Shown: one piece after another, positions 1 to 4,059 of the stretch
How positions within the stretch are numbered: position 1 is the stretch's first letter
How the letters are laid out: each line of letters begins with the position of its first letter
Assembly: GCF_000243675.2 (NCBI RefSeq)
Contig: NZ_AHMM02000011.1
Span: 1 to 6,572 of the forward strand
Length of the DNA: 6,572 nt
Reading direction: 5' to 3'
Origin: Leptospira inadai serovar Lyme str. 10
GTDB taxonomy: Bacteria; Spirochaetota; Leptospiria; Leptospirales; Leptospiraceae
Position numbers and translations under genes: made by a program
Notes under the pieces: model-generated
What the model was told of the DNA's origin: nothing
The model's input: the letters and a program-made list of their open reading frames with translations, nothing else
The model's database searches: none

Positions 1-1
1 G

Positions 2-322
2 AGTATAGTCGACGGGAGGACAGATATGAGGAATCGTGACGTTGAGTACTATAGTGAAAAGAATGTCGAGGATGTGTATTCGGATATCTGTTTTGTCTGT
101 GCAGAGTTGTTCTGTGGCAAGAGCCGAGATCGATTGAAATGTCTGTATTGGGACGGAAACGGCTTTTGCATATGGCAGAAGCGGCTCGAAAAGGGAAAGT
201 TTCCGTGGCCTGAATCGGAGGAATCGGCGTTGGACTTAAGTTGGCGTGAAGTATCCTGGCTACTGAAGGGTATAGATTTTAGAAAAGAGCATCGATTAAT
301 GGATGTATCCGGCCTTCGATAA
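2..322 (+). CDS. tnpB: IS66 accessory protein TnpB (Orf2), 5'-truncated by window edge and probably a frameshifted remnant
   Basis: TnpB is the small IS66 accessory protein needed alongside TnpC for transposition; its biochemical role is poorly defined. The reading frame is open from the window edge, and the ATG at 26 is not a start: it is the Met of a TDMR motif, a hallmark of the TnpB N-terminus. The C-terminal half is typical, with RDRLKCLYWDGNGF, then KRLEKGKFPWP, ending in LLKGIDFRKEHR. The 31 residues between TDMR and RDR have the usual length but do not look like the family. Instead, family-like pieces occur in other frames: IVTLSTIV at 33-56 in the +1 frame and VFGYLF at 76-93 in the third frame. 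This suggests several small indels that cancel out, so the gene is probably non-functional even though no stop interrupts it. It ends 41 bp before tnpC. Confidence 0.75.
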   Translation, partial: SIVDGRTDMRNRDVEYYSEKNVEDVYSDICFVCAELFCGKSRDRLKCLYWDGNGFCIWQKRLEKGKFPWPESEESALDLSWREVSWLLKGIDFRKEHRLMDVSGLR

Positions 323-363
323 AAAGTTCTTGAAGAAAGCAGGACAAGAAATATAAAAGCAGA

Positions 364-1935
364 GTGTCTAGAGAGGAACTTTTAGCGGAAAACGAAGAGC
401 TTAAAGTATTATTGCATAATATACAGAAAGATAATGCGTCTCTTCGTTCTAAGATTAGTTCTTTGGAGAATCTCGTTCTCGGCTATCGCAAAGAATTGTA
501 TGGAAGCAAATCGGAGAAGATAGACCCGAGCGAAATCCTACAGGGAAAATTGTTCAACGAAATAGAAGAATCACAAAACGATTCTCCCGGGTTATACAAT
601 GGACATGCGGACGAGAAAGTCGAAATCCATTCTCATACTCGCAAAAAACCTGGTAGAAAGCCGATCCCGGATCATATACCGAGAGAGGAAATCATTCATG
701 ATATCCCTGAATCGGAGAAGATCTGTAACTGCGGGCAAGAACTTAGCCGGATCGGAGAAGAGACATCCGAGAAGCTGGATATCATTCCTCAGAAGGTATT
801 TGTTGTAAAACACATCCGATACAAATACGCATGCAAACATTGTAATGGAGACGAAAGAAACGAAGCGGGAAGCGTAATAAAGACGGCCCCTCTTCCTCCG
901 CAGTTACTACCGCAAAGTATTGCAACGCCGGGGCTTGTAGCGTATCTCTTAACGAGTAAATTCGTAGATCATCTTCCATTTTACAGAATGGAGAAGATAT
1001 TTCGTAGAATGGGTCTGGAATTGCCCCGTTCAACGATGTGCAATTGGACAAAACAAGTGTATGAGAAGTGCAAGCCATTCGTTTCTATTTTAAAACAACA
1101 GTTACTCGAAGGATCTTTGATCGGGATAGACGAAACTACGCTTCAAGTAATGAAAGAACCGAACAGATCCAATACGACTAAGTCGTATATGAGGCTGTTT
1201 CGAGGAGGTCATCCGGATAAACCGGTATTACTTTATCTTTATAGAGAAACAAGGTCTGCGGAGTTCATCCCGAAATTCTTGAATCGATACCAGGGTTGTA
1301 TTCAGACCGACGCTTTTAGTAGCTATGATTCCAATTTTAGAAATTGGAAAGGAGTGCTTCATGGAGGATGCTTCGCGCACGCGAGAAGGAAATTTTACTC
1401 GGTCTGGCAGTCGGAAGAAGATCGTATTGCAGGCTATGTCATCTTAAGACTCAGGGAAGTCTACGCGGTCGAAAAAGAAATTCGAAAACAAAAACTTCGC
1501 TCTCTATGTTTATTTTCAAAGATTCAAAAAATCAGGGAAGAAAAATCAAAACCTATTTTGGATGATTTAAAAACATTCTTAGACAGCGCCTATTCTCAAG
1601 TCCTTCCAAAGAGTCCGATCGGCGAGGCAATTCGTTATACCTTAAACGAATGGGAGCGATTGACGATTTATCTTTCTCATGGAGAATTTTATATCGATAA
1701 CAATCTTGTCGAAAATGGAATTCGACCCTTCGTAATCGGACGAAAGAATTGGCTATTCTCAGGCAGCCCTGACGGAGCTGAGGCCAGCACTTTCTTTTTT
1801 TCTATCGTTCAAACCGCTATCGCTAACAAAAAAGATCCCTATGCCGTCCTTCGTACTCTTTTCGAAGGGGTGCCTGCCTCCCATTTAACACAAGATTTTG
1901 AAAGTCTTTTTTCAAAATCGATGGGATGGGTTTAA
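364..1935 (+). CDS. tnpC: IS66-family transposase TnpC (DDE), apparently intact
   Basis: This is the DDE transposase of the IS66 element, a DNA strand-transfer enzyme. The 523-residue length is normal for the family. Domains in order: an N-terminal leucine-zipper/coiled coil (about 1-45, starting SREELLAENEELK); a zinc finger with C121, C123, C157 and C160; the catalytic core, with likely acidic residues D256 (GIDETTL), D316 (QTDAFSSY) and E450 (NNLVENGIRP); and the IS66 C-terminal region (GRKNWLFSGSPDGA, then the AIANKKDPY helix). The CFAHARRKF motif lies at 336-344. The start is a GTG; upstream there is an in-frame stop at 331-333 and no other start, and no good Shine-Dalgarno is visible, so expression may depend on read-through from tnpB. 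No internal stop or frameshift is seen. It could still move if a working TnpB is supplied elsewhere in the genome. Confidence 0.95.
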   Translation: MSREELLAENEELKVLLHNIQKDNASLRSKISSLENLVLGYRKELYGSKSEKIDPSEILQGKLFNEIEESQNDSPGLYNGHADEKVEIHSHTRKKPGRKPIPDHIPREEIIHDIPESEKICNCGQELSRIGEETSEKLDIIPQKVFVVKHIRYKYACKHCNGDERNEAGSVIKTAPLPPQLLPQSIATPGLVAYLLTSKFVDHLPFYRMEKIFRRMGLELPRSTMCNWTKQVYEKCKPFVSILKQQLLEGSLIGIDETTLQVMKEPNRSNTTKSYMRLFRGGHPDKPVLLYLYRETRSAEFIPKFLNRYQGCIQTDAFSSYDSNFRNWKGVLHGGCFAHARRKFYSVWQSEEDRIAGYVILRLREVYAVEKEIRKQKLRSLCLFSKIQKIREEKSKPILDDLKTFLDSAYSQVLPKSPIGEAIRYTLNEWERLTIYLSHGEFYIDNNLVENGIRPFVIGRKNWLFSGSPDGAEASTFFFSIVQTAIANKKDPYAVLRTLFEGVPASHLTQDFESLFSKSMGWV

Positions 1936-1937
1936 TT

Positions 1938-1947
1938 GAGCGCTTAC
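1938..1947 (+). repeat. Candidate right terminal inverted repeat of the IS66 element
   Basis: GAGCGCTTAC lies 2 bp after the tnpC stop. Its reverse complement begins GTAAGCG, as I recall for IS66-family tips. The next 8 bp, GTAAAACT, would be the target-site duplication. The partner end is outside the window, so this cannot be confirmed here. Confidence 0.5.
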
Positions 1948-2060
1948 GTAAAACTCAAACTTCGGTTTTACAAGACTCAGTACAAAATAGGCTCCAAGAG
2001 ATCATTTTCTGAATCTTTTTAATCAAAATGACCCTTTTATACCCGATTTTTCTCGACATT

Positions 2061-2064
2061 GAGG
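2061..2064 (+). promoter_or_regulatory. Ribosome binding site for the upstream start of the lipoprotein gene
   Basis: GAGG sits 7 bases before the ATG at 2072, a good Shine-Dalgarno spacing. It is the main reason for taking 2072 as the start. Confidence 0.45.
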
Positions 2065-2071
2065 CCGAACT

Positions 2072-2623
2072 ATGTTGCTTTGGTCCAAGTTGAGGAGTTT
2101 TTATACCTATATGAAACAGTGGAAGATCGTTCCAGTTCTCGTATTCTTACTTTCCGGAGTTCTCTCAGGTTCCTGTAAAAAAAGCAGCAGTGACGACACT
2201 GCACAAAACCTGGTTTTGTACCAAGCTCTTGGTATTGGAAAATGTGCGGTGATCTTTTCAGGAGTGCCAAAATTTGTCTCGCCAGTAACGCTTACGAAGG
2301 GTCAATCTGGAACGGCTTCGTTCATAGCACTCAATTCTTCGTTATCGATAAGTGCTGTAACTATCACGGTATCCGTAAGTGACCAAGTAACAGTTACTAT
2401 TCCTGCTGGAGATACAATCACCTACAGCGCCTACGTTGGAGGTTGCCCGGTAAATACGGATACGGGAACAACTACGAATGTCTCCCAATTTACCGGCGGT
2501 GCCGGAAATGGGCTGAACGGGAACGCAACAACGACTTATACCACCGCAAAAGCAGGAACCTATACAATTTATTTCTCCGGTCCCGCTCCATCAAACCCAG
2601 CCATCACTGTCAGCATTCAGTAA
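2072..2623 (+). CDS. Predicted lipoprotein of unknown function
   Basis: The product is a small exported lipoprotein, probably membrane-anchored in the cell envelope; its function is not recognised. From the ATG at 2072 it has 183 residues. A basic n-region (KQWK) is followed by a hydrophobic core (IVPVLVFLLSGVL) and a relaxed lipobox LSGS-C, so C35 is the likely lipidated residue. The mature part starts CKKSSSDD, is rich in Thr, Ser and Gly, and has alternating patterns (AVTITVSVSDQVTVTIP, AGTYTIYFSG) typical of a beta-sandwich. It has two further cysteines, C58 and C125. An alternative ATG at 2111 would give a more usual signal peptide of about 22 residues and has GAGGAG upstream, although 13 bases away. 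The gene stands alone, 124 bp beyond the proposed IS66 end, and is followed by its own terminator. A lipoprotein call is fairly secure; any role would be a guess. Confidence 0.8.
   Translation: MLLWSKLRSFYTYMKQWKIVPVLVFLLSGVLSGSCKKSSSDDTAQNLVLYQALGIGKCAVIFSGVPKFVSPVTLTKGQSGTASFIALNSSLSISAVTITVSVSDQVTVTIPAGDTITYSAYVGGCPVNTDTGTTTNVSQFTGGAGNGLNGNATTTYTTAKAGTYTIYFSGPAPSNPAITVSIQ
2092..2097 (+). promoter_or_regulatory. Alternative ribosome binding site for the downstream start (2111) of the lipoprotein gene
   Basis: GAGGAG lies 13 bases before the in-frame ATG at 2111. The match is strong but the spacing is long. If this site is used, the signal peptide begins MKQWK and has a standard lipoprotein length. 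Confidence 0.35.
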
Positions 2624-2644
2624 CTAACGTGACACCGGCCCTTG

Positions 2645-2690
2645 CGGGTCTCCTCGGGCTTAATACCCCCGACGAGACCCGATTTCTTTT
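2645..2690 (+). terminator. Rho-independent terminator of the lipoprotein gene
   Basis: CGGGTCTCCTCGGG (2645-2658) pairs with CCCGACGAGACCCG (2668-2681) over 14 positions with one C-C mismatch. The loop is 9 bases and TTTCTTTT follows at 2683-2690. It starts 22 bp after the lipoprotein stop. There is no T-tract on the other side, so it is one-directional in the classical sense, though the stem may also block leftward RNA. Confidence 0.9.
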
Positions 2691-2709
2691 ATAAATGCTT
2701 CGCTATCTG

Positions 2710-2763
2710 GCACCTTTATTTGTAGCTTCAGTTTTTACGAGGCTCAGGATTTTCAAAAGGTGC
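2710..2763. repeat. Short inverted repeat between convergent genes
   Basis: GCACCTTT (2710-2717) and AAAGGTGC (2756-2763) are perfect 8-bp inverted copies 38 bp apart, just past the stop of the leftward operon. No T-tract follows on the minus strand, so it is not a standard terminator. It may be a weak 3' RNA hairpin or chance. Confidence 0.3.
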
Positions 2764-2777
2764 GATTGATTAAGTGT

Positions 2778-3395
2778 TTACTCTTTTTCATTTATCTTTA
2801 ACCTTAAGACTGCCTCAATGCAAGTATTCATATCTATTGATCGGCCGTCTCTTACAAGATTATAGTCAGTCAAGGTAGTCATTTTCTGCCCGTCAAAGTA
2901 AGAGCCTGCTGCCCAATCCTTTACACCTTCTAAATTCCTGCTAAATACGAGAATATGCGTTCCGTAAGACTCAGAAATTTTGGCACGTTCCAAGCGACCA
3001 TCATACCCTAGCTCTATGTTATGTGCATCGAGCGTTCGGACCTTTCCTCGAAACAACCTTGCCTCGCCCGGGAATTTAAGTAGAAAGAAATGGTTTTTCA
3101 AATCTAGCTGAATGCAGTAGGAATTTTGAGTATCTATATAAAAATTCAGCAATTCGTTTACGTTTCTTTCGCCAGCTGTTACATAGTATCCGCTTGCTTC
3201 GTCATCGGAGTATTCTCGATCATCTTTCTCTAGATCATCGAAAGGAACAAAAGCGTCAGGATATTTTTCTAGTAACTTCTCATAAGCGCTCTTATGATTC
3301 ATATAAAAATAGATCGAAAAACCGGCCATCAAAATCGCAAAGGCGATCCCGAGTGTTGCCAGAAGACGCTTTCTTGATTTACTCTGACTTTCCAA
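2778..3395 (-). CDS. Membrane-anchored protein of unknown function; candidate second immunity/accessory gene of the toxin operon
   Basis: The family is not recognised. The 205-residue product has a basic N-terminus (SKSRKR, about 5-10), one transmembrane helix (about 11-32, LLATLGIAFAILMAGFSIYF) and then a soluble domain of about 170 residues with C94 and C192. The positive residues before the helix predict that the soluble part faces the periplasm. The start is a TTG inside the end of the preceding gene (17-bp overlap); the frame closes at a TAA at 3423-3425 and no ATG or GTG lies between, so TTG is the best choice, probably with translational coupling. An internal ATG at residue 23 would destroy the helix. 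Its position last in a toxin-immunity-like operon suggests an envelope-located immunity or accessory protein, but no motif shows this. Its base composition is less AT-rich than its upstream neighbour (28 of 60 G+C at 3001-3060). Confidence 0.75.
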   Translation of the reverse strand: MESQSKSRKRLLATLGIAFAILMAGFSIYFYMNHKSAYEKLLEKYPDAFVPFDDLEKDDREYSDDEASGYYVTAGERNVNELLNFYIDTQNSYCIQLDLKNHFFLLKFPGEARLFRGKVRTLDAHNIELGYDGRLERAKISESYGTHILVFSRNLEGVKDWAAGSYFDGQKMTTLTDYNLVRDGRSIDMNTCIEAVLRLKINEKE

Positions 3396-4059
3396 TTGAA
3401 AATTTATCTGTGCAAAATTTCTTTAATGAAGGGTCGCTTACGGCCAATATTTCCAGCTTCGCAACATAATAGATGCCTTCGGTTGGCTTATAGTTAAGAT
3501 CGATAGTTACGTCCGAATCAGGACTAACGGAGACCTCGAAGGATTTTTTCTCCTTAACTTTGCTCGTAACCTTCGGAACCATAGCATTGATTAAAACGAA
3601 GGAACCCTCGTAAAAGGTTACCTTTGCTTTTGTTATAGTTGACGCTTTAAATTTCTCGCTCTTTTTATCTTCGCAGAAATTCTGGAATTTTATAGCGTAT
3701 TTATCATCCGACTTTGATTTTTTTGCATCTATAAAATCAAATTTATTCATTAAAAGAATAAATTCACCAATGCCATTTGAATCCGTCATGTTCCACTTAG
3801 TGTTAGGTGGGTTGTCATATATATAATTAAAGGTTTTAGGATCCATTCCTTTAATTACCTTAGTATTTTGATTAAATATTAATTTTTCGACGGACCTAGA
3901 GGCACTATAAATTCCAACGTCTTTCCCGCTGCCGGTCTTATCAAATAAACTACTAAAATACTCCAATACTTCTTTATTTATATCTATGGCATTTACAGGT
4001 GAAATAGAAAAAAGAAACGTAAACAAAAGAAATAGCTCGATTTTTTTTTTGATTCTCAT
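3379..4059 (-). CDS. Secreted (Sec signal peptide) protein of unknown function; candidate immunity protein for the upstream protease toxin
   Basis: The family is not recognised. The 226-residue product starts with a clear Sec signal peptide: basic RIKKK, hydrophobic IELFLLFTFLFSI, and a VNA-ID cleavage site after A24. The mature protein is about 202 residues, lysine-rich, with beta-type alternating segments toward the C-terminus and two cysteines (C129, C216) that could form a disulfide after export. Its ATG overlaps the stop of the toxin gene (ATGA, 4056-4059), a sign of coupled translation and the usual place for an immunity gene. A segment at about 176-198 (FEVSVSPDSDVTIDL, then KPTEGIYY) loosely recalls the first conserved loop of chagasin-type inhibitors of papain-like proteases; this is only a resemblance. 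The gene is very AT-rich (16 of 60 G+C at 3841-3900) and carries an A10 tract at codons 4-7. Expression and export look convincing; the immunity role is inferred from position. Confidence 0.8.
   Translation of the reverse strand: MRIKKKIELFLLFTFLFSISPVNAIDINKEVLEYFSSLFDKTGSGKDVGIYSASRSVEKLIFNQNTKVIKGMDPKTFNYIYDNPPNTKWNMTDSNGIGEFILLMNKFDFIDAKKSKSDDKYAIKFQNFCEDKKSEKFKASTITKAKVTFYEGSFVLINAMVPKVTSKVKEKKSFEVSVSPDSDVTIDLNYKPTEGIYYVAKLEILAVSDPSLKKFCTDKFSIGKSE
4041..4050 (-). repeat. A10 homopolymer tract at the start of the candidate immunity gene
   Basis: Ten consecutive T on the + strand (A10 in the mRNA) cover codons 4-6 and the first base of codon 7, just after the ATG. Such tracts are prone to slippage in replication or transcription, and a change of one base would put the signal peptide out of frame. 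No variation can be seen from one sequence. Confidence 0.6.

Larger units (their letters stand above)
1..1947 (+). mobile_element. IS66-family insertion sequence, right-hand part (left end outside window)
   Basis: The stretch contains the end of an IS66 Orf2/TnpB gene and a complete IS66 TnpC transposase in the normal order and strand. The right boundary is proposed at 1947, because GAGCGCTTAC at 1938-1947 ends in CGCTTAC, the complement of the GTAAGCG-type tip I recall for IS66 termini. IS66 elements usually duplicate 8 bp of target, so the flanking copy would be GTAAAACT at 1948-1955. The left end, tnpA and the other target copy are not in the window, so the boundary rests on one end only. 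The presence of the element is secure; the exact end is an inference. Confidence 0.85.

Noticed and set aside
592..1078. Two minus-strand ORFs inside tnpC
   Set aside because: They are shadows of the transposase, which has convincing domains along this whole stretch.
1956..1969. AAAC-TTCG-GTTTT mini-hairpin as a terminator after tnpC
   Set aside because: The stem is only 4 bp and A/T-rich, and the T run forms part of the stem, so it is too weak to call.
2010..2045. Promoter for the lipoprotein gene around TTTATA (2036-2041)
   Set aside because: No acceptable -35 element is seen at 16-18 bp upstream, and the region is generally T-rich.
2289..2295. Further CGCTTAC copies at 2289-2295 and 3435-3441, possible extra IS ends
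   Set aside because: Both lie inside intact coding genes with different flanks. A 7-bp match is expected by chance.
2443..2694. Overlapping + strand 83-codon ORF
   Set aside because: It lies in another frame of the lipoprotein gene and runs through the terminator stem; its sequence is low-quality and basic with no recognisable domain.
2691..2777. Terminator for the leftward operon
   Set aside because: The 8-bp inverted repeat has a 38-base loop and no T-tract on the minus strand.
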